DNA from: Lachnospiraceae bacterium
GTDB taxonomy: Bacteria > Bacillota > Clostridia > Lachnospirales > Lachnospiraceae
Length of the DNA: 6,430 nt
Reading direction: 5' to 3'
Assembly (NCBI GenBank): GCA_003446735.1
Contig: DMCJ01000190.1
Location: 1 to 6,430, forward strand
Shown here: piece after piece, positions 1-6,415 of the stretch
Layout of the letters: the number at the start of each line of letters is the position of its first letter
How positions within the stretch are numbered: the stretch's first letter is position 1
Program-made: the position numbers and the translations under genes
Notes under the pieces: generated by a model
What the model was told of the DNA's origin: nothing
Database searches by the model: none
The model's input: the letters and a program-made list of their open reading frames with translations, nothing else

Positions 1-3000
1 AGATGACCTCGGTATATTTATGGGCATTACTCTGGTATTCGCCGGAGAAGTTAAGATCGATATCGGGCTCCTTATCTCCCTTAAATCCAAGGAAGGTCTC
101 AAAGGGGATATCAAATCCGTCTTTCTTTAATTTATTTCCGCATACGGGGCAGTCACGATCAGGCATATCGCATCCCGCCATACCCGAATATTTCTTTACT
201 TCTTCGGAATCAAAATCCGAGAAGTGACACTTCGGACAATAATAATGAGGACTTAATGAATTAACCTCGGTTATACCCGCAAGGAAAGCTACGAACGAAG
301 ATCCTACGCTTCCTCTCGAGCCTACGAGATAACCGTCCTCGACGGATTTCCACACGAGCTTCTGCGCGATAATATACATGACCGCAAAGCCGTTTGAGAT
401 GATGGAATTAAGCTCCTTATCCATCCTTTTTCTGACTATATCGGGAAGCTCTTCTCCGTATATCTCATGTGCCCTGTTTTCGCATATCTCCCTTAAGGTC
501 TTATCGGAATCCTCGATGACGGGAGGCGATTTGTCGGGACGCACAGGTGAGATATTCTCTATCGCGTCCGCAACGAGATTTGTATTTTTAACAACGACCT
601 CATAAGCCTTTTCGCTTCCCAAGTAAGAAAATTCATCTAACATCTCTTCGGTCGTACGAAGGAATAAAGGCTCGCTTTCCTCATCGCCCTTTTCCTTTCT
701 GTTTGAATGGATGATGGTCCTGTATATCTCATCCTCGGGATCTAAAAAATGAACGTCGCAGGTCGCGCATACGGGCTTGTTTAATCTCTCTCCGAGCTTT
801 ACGATCTGTCTGTTTAATTCTCTTAAATCCTCTTCCGAAGTAACTCCCTCGTAATCGGGTTTGGTACTTTCTATCATAAAGCGGTTATTGGCGATCGGCT
901 GGATCTCTAAATAATCATAAAAGTCCGCTATGGTATAAAGCTCATCACGGCTCCGACCGGAAACGAGCGCCTCGAAAACCTCGCCCGCACAGCATGCGCT
1001 TCCTATTATGAGACCTTCCCTGTGCTTTATAAGCTCGCTCTTGGGGATCCTCGGCTTTCTGGCAAAATATTTCAAATGAGAATCGCTTATCAGCCTGTAA
1101 AGATTGACTCTCCCTATCTCGTTTTTGGCAAGGATCACCACATGGTTCATGCGGAGCTTTTTAACGGACTCCGTATTGTCCGCCCCTGCCTCGTTTAATT
1201 CCTTTAATGTATTTATACCTCTGTCTTTTAAGATCTCAATGAATTTAACGAATATATGGGCAGTTGCCGTAGCATCATCCACCGCCCTGTGGTGATTTTC
1301 AAGTGATACGTTTAAGGTCTTGCAGCAGGCATCCAGAGTATGTTTTGCCTGCTTGGGAAAGAGGAACCTTGAGATAAGCATGGTATCACCGTAGGTCTCG
1401 TTTAATCTAAGCCCCTGCTTCTTTGCGTTATATCTCATAAAGCTCATGTCAAATCTTGCATTATGGGCAATAAGCGCCGCGCCCTTTGAAAACTCCAGAA
1501 ATGCAGGCAGTATATCTTCTATATCACCGGCGTCCTTTACATCGTCGTCTGTTATTCCCGTAAGCGTTATTATCCTTGAAGGGATGGGCTCATGAGGATT
1601 AACGAATACGGAAAATGTATTCTTTATCTTACCGCCCTCAACTCTGACGGCACCTATCTCTATTATCCTGTTCTTCTCGGGTGAAAAGCCCGTGGTCTCT
1701 ATATCAAATACGACAAAATCATCATCAAGCGTAAAATGAGCGGGATCGTTTATGATATCCTTTGTATCATCCACAAGGTATCCTTCAACACCTAAGATCA
1801 CCTTAAAGAAATCATCCCTGCTTGCTTTCTTTCCTTCTTCCTTGCACTTGCCCTTATATGCTTTAAAAAGATCTTCCCAGGTATGACCCGCATCGGCTAA
1901 GGCCTGGACAACTCCGTGATCTGTTATGGCTATCGCGGGATGTCCCCAGGAATAAGCGCGCTTAACGATATCATTAACATCGGAAACACCATCCATATCG
2001 CTCATCTTGGTATGGCAGTGAAGCTCTACTCTCTTTTCCGGGGCGTCGTCGACTCTCTTTACCCTGAAATCCTTAATAAGCTCTATCGCACTTACGTGAC
2101 TTATGACCGTTTCCCTGTCATAGTCATCGTATTCCGCATTTCCTTCGAGTTTTACAAATACATTTTTATCATCAAGCTTTGATACAAACTCTCCCGCTTC
2201 CTCCGTGGGCACAAAGAGCTTGACCTTTATGGAATCGGTAAAATCGGTCACGACAAAAGAGACTATGGTCTTTTCTATCTTCTTTATCTCCCGCTGGTCA
2301 AGTCCGAAGACTTTTCCTCTTACCGTAACGCGGCCTATATCTCCCGTTATATGCTCGATGGCAAGGGTATCGTTTTCGATATTGTGATTACCCCAGATGA
2401 CATTAGGATCGTCGCAGGTCTTCCTTTTTCTGCTCTTAAATGAGCTGCCCTTATCGAATGAAGATGCGTTCTTCTTTTCATGCTTTTCGCTGCCTGCGTT
2501 ACTGTCTTTTCCTTCTTCTTTACTCTTACTTTCTGCCTTTTCATTCTCATCAAGCATGGATAAGAGCTTTTCATCATCGGCATTTATATCATCCGATATA
2601 TCTTCGTTATAAAGATTGGCCGATATCATGGATATCTGTCTGCGTATCTTTATATCGTCCGTCTTTAATCCGGTATCTTCTTCTTTTATGTCTTCAAATT
2701 CGATCTTTATATTAGCGCCGACACCGCATCTTTCGTGAAACACCTTTTCAAGATAAGCCTTAAACTCATCCTCTTTGGCAACATAAGGAAGAAGCCTTTC
2801 TATCTTAAGGACCATGGTGTTATCTTCACCGAAACTTACCTCGGCCTTTTTTAACATGGTATACATTACGGGACTTGTGTTCTTAAGCTCGAACAAAAGA
2901 GACTCCTTATACTCCCTGTAAAGATATTCGGGCGTATAGGCGTCGGAGAGATTGAAACCTTCCTGAAGGATGATGTCCATGGTCGCATCGGGGAAAAGCT

Positions 3001-3193
3001 CGTTCTTGATGCTGTTTTCCATGGATCTTATATCCCTTTTTTCGATAAGATATTCGCTGGCGATCCTTACGCGCAGACGATCATGGCGTCTTGTGGAATA
3101 GACATGCTCCACGATAACGCCTTTAAATATATCACTAAGCTCTTCTTTAACTTTCAAAGTGGGAAATACTTCAAAAAAACTCTTCCCGTCCAT
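1..3193 (-). CDS. polC: DNA polymerase III alpha subunit, PolC type (3' part cut off by window edge)
   Basis: PolC is the replicative DNA polymerase of Firmicutes, with a built-in proofreading 3'-5' exonuclease. I read 1064 codons from ATG at 3191-3193 with no stop or frameshift. Domains in order: N-terminal region (about 1-190); charged Lys/Glu/Ser linker (about 190-265); OB fold (about 280-375, VTVRGKVFGLDQREIKKIEK); PHP domain starting at ELHCH (H392, H394) with AITDHG, and resuming after the exonuclease with CATCDVHFLDPEDEIYR; DnaQ-like exonuclease with DIETTG (D497, E499), AHNARFD (D582) and HHRAVDD (H635, D640); then SRGSVGSSF, a zinc motif (C986, C989, C1015, C1018) and the palm motif PDIDLNFSGE (D1044, D1046). 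Family members are about 1430-1500 residues, so roughly the last 400 (rest of palm, fingers, beta-binding part) lie outside. An in-frame TAA sits two codons before the ATG, fixing the earliest start; GAGG lies about 12 bases upstream, a long spacing. It follows ispG by 52 bases. Confidence 0.98.
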   Translation of the reverse strand, partial: MDGKSFFEVFPTLKVKEELSDIFKGVIVEHVYSTRRHDRLRVRIASEYLIEKRDIRSMENSIKNELFPDATMDIILQEGFNLSDAYTPEYLYREYKESLLFELKNTSPVMYTMLKKAEVSFGEDNTMVLKIERLLPYVAKEDEFKAYLEKVFHERCGVGANIKIEFEDIKEEDTGLKTDDIKIRRQISMISANLYNEDISDDINADDEKLLSMLDENEKAESKSKEEGKDSNAGSEKHEKKNASSFDKGSSFKSRKRKTCDDPNVIWGNHNIENDTLAIEHITGDIGRVTVRGKVFGLDQREIKKIEKTIVSFVVTDFTDSIKVKLFVPTEEAGEFVSKLDDKNVFVKLEGNAEYDDYDRETVISHVSAIELIKDFRVKRVDDAPEKRVELHCHTKMSDMDGVSDVNDIVKRAYSWGHPAIAITDHGVVQALADAGHTWEDLFKAYKGKCKEEGKKASRDDFFKVILGVEGYLVDDTKDIINDPAHFTLDDDFVVFDIETTGFSPEKNRIIEIGAVRVEGGKIKNTFSVFVNPHEPIPSRIITLTGITDDDVKDAGDIEDILPAFLEFSKGAALIAHNARFDMSFMRYNAKKQGLRLNETYGDTMLISRFLFPKQAKHTLDACCKTLNVSLENHHRAVDDATATAHIFVKFIEILKDRGINTLKELNEAGADNTESVKKLRMNHVVILAKNEIGRVNLYRLISDSHLKYFARKPRIPKSELIKHREGLIIGSACCAGEVFEALVSGRSRDELYTIADFYDYLEIQPIANNRFMIESTKPDYEGVTSEEDLRELNRQIVKLGERLNKPVCATCDVHFLDPEDEIYRTIIHSNRKEKGDEESEPLFLRTTEEMLDEFSYLGSEKAYEVVVKNTNLVADAIENISPVRPDKSPPVIEDSDKTLREICENRAHEIYGEELPDIVRKRMDKELNSIISNGFAVMYIIAQKLVWKSVEDGYLVGSRGSVGSSFVAFLAGITEVNSLSPHYYCPKCHFSDFDSEEVKKYSGMAGCDMPDRDCPVCGNKLKKDGFDIPFETFLGFKGDKEPDIDLNFSGEYQSNAHKYTEVI

Positions 3194-3245
3194 ATATTAT
3201 GTAAACCTCGTTTTTAAATTTAAAATCATATACCTGCGGAAATGA

Positions 3246-4304
3246 TCACTTCTCATTCCAGTGAGTAAGCTCATATTTAAGAACGTTAAGCAATTCTTCT
3301 TCGGGGACCTTTTTTATTATCTCCCCTTTTTTGATAAGGAGCCCTTCGCCGTTACCGCCGGCGATACCTATATCCGCTTCCTTTGCCTCTCCGGGGCCGT
3401 TTACCACGCAGCCCATGACGGCAACTTTTATATTAAGCGGCATGTCGGCGACCATTTCTTCTACCTTATTGGCAAGACCTATAAGATCTATCTTCGTCCT
3501 TCCGCAGGTCGGACAGGAAATCACTTCAACGCCTTTATCGTATAATCCAAGTGACCGCAATATCGTCTTTGCGCTTTTTATCTCTTCAAGCGGGTCTCCC
3601 GATAAGGAAACCCTCATCGTATCTCCTATTCCTTCGTTTAATAAAATACCTAAGCCTACGGCTGACTTTATATTTCCTCCGTAGAGTGTTCCGGCTTCGG
3701 TTATACCGATATGCAGAGGATAATCCGTTTTTTCGCAAAGGAGTCTGTGTGCTTTTACGCAGATCGGGATATTGGAGGACTTGATACTGATAACGAGATT
3801 CTCATATCCTTCCTCTTCTATCATCCTTACCTTATCCAGGGCGCTTTCGACTATTCCCTCGGGCGTTACACCGTTATATTTTTCTATCAGGTCCTTTTCA
3901 AGGCTTCCTGCATTTACCCCTACTCTTATCGGGATATTTCTTTCCTTTGCGACCTTGACGACTTCCTTTAACCTTTCCTGTCCGCCTATATTTCCGGGAT
4001 TGATCCTTATCTTATCCGCCCCGTTTTCGATAGCGGCTATTGCCATCTTATAGTCAAAATGGATATCCGCAACAAGGGGGATAGATATCGCCTTTTTTAT
4101 CTTATTTACTGCCTTTGCAGCTTCCTCGTCAGGTACCGTGACTCTTATTATATCGCATCCCGCCTTCTCTAAGGCCTTTATCTGCGCTATGGTCTTATCC
4201 GCATCCTGAGTCGGTGTATTTGTCATGGACTGGATGAGTATCGGATTTCCTCCGCCTATCACCCTGTCGCCTATTTTTATGACTCTCGTATTATCTCTGT
4301 GCAT
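3246..4304 (-). CDS. ispG: 4-hydroxy-3-methylbut-2-en-1-yl diphosphate synthase (IspG/GcpE)
   Basis: This enzyme makes HMBPP from the cyclic diphosphate MEcPP, the next-to-last step of the MEP isoprenoid pathway, using a [4Fe-4S] cluster and reduced flavodoxin or ferredoxin in the cytosol. The 352-residue length is that of the compact bacterial form without the plant-type insert. An N-terminal TIM-barrel part carries QSMTNT (25-30), VADIHFDY (78-85) and IRINPGNIGG (99-108). The C-terminal cluster domain carries CPTCGR (C264, C267) and GCVVNGPGEA (C299, with the conserved Glu at 306). All three cluster cysteines are present, so the enzyme should be active. The ATG at 4302-4304 has AAGGA seven bases upstream, four bases beyond the stop codon of the preceding 28-codon frame. 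polC follows. The dxr and rseP genes that often precede ispG in Clostridia are absent here. Confidence 0.99.
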   Translation of the reverse strand: MHRDNTRVIKIGDRVIGGGNPILIQSMTNTPTQDADKTIAQIKALEKAGCDIIRVTVPDEEAAKAVNKIKKAISIPLVADIHFDYKMAIAAIENGADKIRINPGNIGGQERLKEVVKVAKERNIPIRVGVNAGSLEKDLIEKYNGVTPEGIVESALDKVRMIEEEGYENLVISIKSSNIPICVKAHRLLCEKTDYPLHIGITEAGTLYGGNIKSAVGLGILLNEGIGDTMRVSLSGDPLEEIKSAKTILRSLGLYDKGVEVISCPTCGRTKIDLIGLANKVEEMVADMPLNIKVAVMGCVVNGPGEAKEADIGIAGGNGEGLLIKKGEIIKKVPEEELLNVLKYELTHWNEK

Positions 4305-4311
4305 ACCGGTA

Positions 4312-4316
4312 TCCTT
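4312..4316 (-). promoter_or_regulatory. Ribosome binding site of ispG
   Basis: AAGGA on the minus strand, seven bases before the ispG ATG. It lies just beyond the stop codon (4321-4323) of the 28-codon frame, so ribosomes ending there could reload on ispG. That coupling is inference. Confidence 0.6.
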
Positions 4317-4320
4317 ATCT

Positions 4321-4407
4321 TTAAAATTTCAGCTTCTCGCCTATTATCTCAAGCTGCTCACGCGCCTTTTCCAGCGCCTGTTCATTTGTCATTCCCATTT
4401 CTTCCAT
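4321..4407 (-). CDS. Possible 28-residue small protein directly upstream of ispG
   Basis: I do not recognise this frame. ATG at 4405-4407 is preceded by TGGAGG with a seven-base spacer, which is a near-ideal initiation site. It encodes 28 residues, starting MEEMGMTNEQ and ending IIGEKLKF, then TAA. From about residue 7 to 27 the sequence is highly charged with regularly placed Ala, Leu and Ile, as expected of an amphipathic helix. There is no signal peptide, membrane segment or cysteine. It starts two bases after the stop of the 14-codon frame and ends 16 bases before ispG, so it sits inside the likely operon. It could be a real small protein, a coupling device that carries ribosomes to ispG, or the remnant of a decayed gene. 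The perfect ribosome binding site and the gene-like composition argue for translation; nothing in the sequence shows a function. Confidence 0.45.
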   Translation of the reverse strand: MEEMGMTNEQALEKAREQLEIIGEKLKF

Positions 4408-4409
4408 GG

Positions 4410-4454
4410 TTAAACCTCCACATTTAGAGTGTCATGGGAATAAGACCCATACAT
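4410..4454 (-). CDS. Possible 14-residue peptide or leader frame between kinase and 28-codon frame
   Basis: I do not recognise this peptide. ATG at 4452-4454 has GGAAAGGAG upstream with an eight-base spacer, an excellent initiation site, and encodes MYGSYSHDTLNVEV followed by TAA. The same frame stays open up to 4610, but the upstream part lies over the kinase tail in another frame and has no ribosome site, so the short start is preferred. The ribosome site of the next small frame lies inside its last codons and the two frames are two bases apart, so they would be translationally coupled. The coding part contains an inverted repeat, ATGGG-TCTTATT-CCCAT (4434-4450), a five-pair stem with a seven-base loop; I see no run of regulatory codons that would mark a classic attenuation leader. 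It may be only an upstream frame that positions ribosomes. Confidence 0.35.
   Translation of the reverse strand: MYGSYSHDTLNVEV
4415..4420 (-). promoter_or_regulatory. Ribosome binding site of the 28-codon frame
   Basis: TGGAGG on the minus strand, seven bases before the ATG at 4407. It is embedded in the last codons of the 14-codon frame. Confidence 0.55.
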
Positions 4455-4462
4455 GTAGCATA

Positions 4463-4471
4463 CTCCTTTCC
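4463..4471 (-). promoter_or_regulatory. Ribosome binding site of the 14-codon frame
   Basis: GGAAAGGAG on the minus strand, eight bases before the ATG at 4454. It stands 29 bases after the kinase stop codon, where no longer gene begins. Its strength is the main reason to take the small frames seriously. Confidence 0.5.
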
Positions 4472-4500
4472 AAAATAATAGTAAAGCCACGCGTGTCAGT

Positions 4501-5580
4501 TTACCTTTCGTGCATGCTTTCATCGTAAAACAGGACTTTTCTTCCGTAGGCATCGTAATATGTATCCTCCGATTCTTCATATCTGTATTCTTCATATCCG
4601 TATTTTTCATCCGGATATAAAGTTCCGGCTTTTGCTTCGAGCGTATTATTAAAAATGTTCATTGCAAAATAAACAAAAGCAAATATCATAAAGCCCTTTA
4701 AAAGCCCCGAAAGTGCGACCCTTTTAACTTCCGCCACATATACATTTCCCCTGTCTTTTATCTTTCTTCCCATAAGATGATTCCTCCTTTTACTCTTTCT
4801 TTCCTTATTTGCCTCTCTGAAAGTGACGTCCGGAATTATATCGCCCCTGATATCATATCCGTTTTCTCCGCCTAACAGATCGGCATACATCTCCGATGCA
4901 TTCTTATACCTTTCCTCCTTTCTTATATGGACTGCTTTCTGCATTATGCGGGATACCCATGAAGGAAAATGCGAGATATCGGCGCTTCCCTTTTCCACCG
5001 CTCTGCTTAATATGTTCCCCGTCAGAAGCTCGTAAAAGATGATCCCGACTCCGTAAATATCCCTTTCGCATCCTATCTTCTCATCTTCTTCAGGCATATA
5101 TCCGACCGTCCCGTAAACGGGCCTGTCCTTTTCATCTTCTCTTACCACGGATCCGAAATCAAAAAGCCGGGCCTGTCCCGTTTTTGTGATCATTATATTT
5201 TCCGGTTTTATGTCCCCATAAACATATGGCGGCTCGTTCATATGCATCGGGATCAGTGCAGCAAGAATATCCCCTATGATAGAAACGCTCTTCTCCCACG
5301 ATGTCACCGGATGCATCCTTATATATTCCCGCAGCGTCATCCCCTCTAAATATTCCATTACAACACATGTCTTTCCCTCCTCTTCTACACGATCTATAAG
5401 AAATGGTGCCCCCTTTCCCCCTAAGAGCTTAAGGATCTCGACCTCTCGCTCCGCTTCTTTGGTCGCATTTCTGTAGACCTTCATCGCCATGAGCATTTTC
5501 GTATTTATGTTTTTTACAAGGTAAACATCACTCCTTCCTCCGCTGCCTATCTTTTTTACAGTCTCATAACAGGCGATCAA
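4501..5580 (-). CDS. Membrane-anchored Hanks-type Ser/Thr protein kinase without PASTA repeats
   Basis: Predicted Ser/Thr kinase of 359 residues. The kinase domain spans about 5-236: glycine loop IGSGGRSDVY (11-20), Lys34 in MAMKVY, Glu46 in the C helix, catalytic loop VYGDIKPENIM (Asp123, Asn128), DFG (141-143) and MPEE (162-165). The catalytic Asp is preceded by Gly rather than Arg, so this is a non-RD kinase. A basic juxtamembrane stretch (about 259-287) leads to one membrane helix (about 288-311), which by the positive-inside rule puts the kinase in the cytoplasm. The remaining tail holds nine Tyr and nine acidic residues between 322 and 352. The start is TTG at 5578-5580: an in-frame TGA lies two codons upstream and AAAAGGAGG is eight bases away. 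It lies 15 bases after the PP2C gene, with which it surely forms a signalling pair. Substrates and the signal sensed are not evident. Confidence 0.93.
   Translation of the reverse strand: MIACYETVKKIGSGGRSDVYLVKNINTKMLMAMKVYRNATKEAEREVEILKLLGGKGAPFLIDRVEEEGKTCVVMEYLEGMTLREYIRMHPVTSWEKSVSIIGDILAALIPMHMNEPPYVYGDIKPENIMITKTGQARLFDFGSVVREDEKDRPVYGTVGYMPEEDEKIGCERDIYGVGIIFYELLTGNILSRAVEKGSADISHFPSWVSRIMQKAVHIRKEERYKNASEMYADLLGGENGYDIRGDIIPDVTFREANKERKSKRRNHLMGRKIKDRGNVYVAEVKRVALSGLLKGFMIFAFVYFAMNIFNNTLEAKAGTLYPDEKYGYEEYRYEESEDTYYDAYGRKVLFYDESMHER
4572..4601 (-). repeat. Two tandem 15-bp repeats in the kinase tail coding region
   Basis: Two adjacent 15-base units (4572-4586 and 4587-4601) differ at only two positions (T/C at 4584 and 4599 is one). 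A degraded third begins at 4602 (ATTTTTCAT against ATTCTTCAT). Being a multiple of three, the unit repeats in protein as YGYEEY then RYEES, so the Tyr/Glu-rich tail probably grew by slippage. Whether the repeat number varies between strains cannot be seen here. Confidence 0.6.
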
Positions 5581-5588
5581 ATCTCATT

Positions 5589-5597
5589 CCTCCTTTT
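5589..5597 (-). promoter_or_regulatory. Ribosome binding site that fixes the TTG start of the kinase
   Basis: AAAAGGAGG on the minus strand, eight bases before TTG at 5580. The nearby ATG at 5588-5590 overlaps the site, is in another frame and stops after seven codons, so TTG is the only sensible start. The site overlaps the TAA stop of the PP2C gene (5596-5598), which suggests coupled translation. Confidence 0.8.
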
Positions 5598-6321
5598 ACT
5601 TAACTATCATTATTGCCGTGATATTATCCTTCTCACCTCTTTTCTTTACATCCTCGCATAAGGCCGAAAGCCTTTTGTTTATCGCGGTATTATCCGTAAG
5701 GCTTGTAAGATAAAGTGCGCTTTTAAGATTTCTTTCATCGCACCTTTTATAAAAGCCGTCGGAACAGATGAGCATCCCTCCCTTCTTAAAATATCCTCCT
5801 CTTATCTGCGGCTTATGATCCCGGTTAAGTCCGACGCATCTTGAAAGCTTTTTATCCCTGATATCGTCCTTTGTCCTTAGAAAAAAGACCGTTTTAAGCC
5901 CCGGGATATCCATAAGCCTGTACGCCCTGCTGTCTCCTATATGGTATATCCTGTATCTGTCGTTAAACATAAGGCATACTGTCATCGTACTCCCGCTAAA
6001 GACCTTTTCTCTTCTCATCCTTTCAAATAAAAGATCGTTTATCTTCTTAAAGACAGCGATCATCTTTATATCAAGAGCCCTTCTGAAATGCCTTCCCTTC
6101 TGCCCGCAGTCAGTGATAAAAGGTATGAGAACATGATCGTAAAAGTCCTCAAGCTCACTTATGCAAAGAGAAGATGCCGCTTCTCCCTCGTCCATTCCTC
6201 CCATGCCGTCACATACCGCAGCAAGGGCAAGAGTCCCCGCCTTAAACAGAGATTCCCTGTAAAGAAGCGCGTCTTCATTTAAAGAACGCCCTCCGGCATC
6301 ATATACATATCCGATTTTCAT
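5596..6321 (-). CDS. PP2C-family Ser/Thr protein phosphatase
   Basis: Predicted metal-dependent phosphatase of 241 residues, soluble and cytoplasmic, which would remove phosphate from Ser/Thr targets of the adjacent kinase. Family motifs in order: SLNED (13-17), VCDGMGG (36-42), GSTMTVCLMF (110-119), YHIGDSRAYRL (126-136), CVGL (162-165), LICSDGFY (184-191) and KDNITAIMI (231-239). The metal-binding aspartates D38, D188 and D232 are all present, so it should be active. The usual LTxDH motif after GDSR is not recognisable; FFLRTKDD stands there. I chose ATG at 6319-6321 because MKIGYVYDAG matches the usual PP2C N-terminus. AAGGGGG lies 11 bases upstream; an in-frame TTG two codons earlier (6325-6327) has a 5-base spacer and is a competitor. 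The open frame extends to 6360, but its first part includes the ribosome site. It appears to be the first gene of the unit, 15 bases ahead of the kinase. Confidence 0.95.
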   Translation of the reverse strand: MKIGYVYDAGGRSLNEDALLYRESLFKAGTLALAAVCDGMGGMDEGEAASSLCISELEDFYDHVLIPFITDCGQKGRHFRRALDIKMIAVFKKINDLLFERMRREKVFSGSTMTVCLMFNDRYRIYHIGDSRAYRLMDIPGLKTVFFLRTKDDIRDKKLSRCVGLNRDHKPQIRGGYFKKGGMLICSDGFYKRCDERNLKSALYLTSLTDNTAINKRLSALCEDVKKRGEKDNITAIMIVK

Positions 6322-6415
6322 GCACAAAAATACCCCCTTGTATCTGTGCCCCCGAACCAAAATAAATGAAAATACGGTCTGAAATGACCTGAATGAATTT
6401 CCATAAATATATCAT

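Noticed and set aside
1916..2182. 88-codon plus-strand frame opposite the polC PHP domain.
   Set aside because: The minus strand here encodes the clear PHP motif ELHCH and AITDHG; the plus frame has no credible ribosome site or family motif.
2397..2715. Plus- and minus-strand frames of 71-91 codons over the polC linker region.
   Set aside because: Shadows of the low-complexity polC linker; Ser/Phe-rich or Lys/Arg-rich composition and no ribosome sites.
3212..3225. Perfect palindrome TTTTAAATTTAAAA between ispG and polC, next to a TATGAT box.
   Set aside because: A pure A/T palindrome is common by chance and forms a weak hairpin; no -35 box is found at the right distance from TATGAT, so I call neither terminator nor promoter.
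3261..4053. Several plus-strand frames of 77-117 codons opposite ispG.
   Set aside because: All lie inside a perfectly conserved ispG on the other strand and are mirror readings of its codons.
4434..4450. Hairpin ATGGG-TCTTATT-CCCAT considered as a terminator or attenuator after the kinase gene.
   Set aside because: Only five pairs and no following T-run, and no alternative pairing partner seen; kept only as a remark under the 14-codon frame.
4488..4495. CACGCGTG palindrome just after the kinase stop codon.
   Set aside because: Eight bases, no T-tract, no second copy; not enough for an operator or terminator call.
4410..4610. 66-codon minus-strand frame with MKNTD repeats at its N-terminus.
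   Set aside because: Its upper part is the other-frame reading of the 15-base repeat in the kinase tail. Only its last 14 codons have a ribosome binding site, and these are listed separately.
6361..6415. Possible promoter ahead of the PP2C gene: TTCATT, 17-base spacer, TATTTT on the minus strand, with a GGTC-TGAAAT-GACC inverted repeat (6376-6389) in the spacer.
   Set aside because: Only 3/6 and 4/6 matches to the sigma-A boxes and a four-base inverted repeat; in AT-rich sequence this is close to chance.
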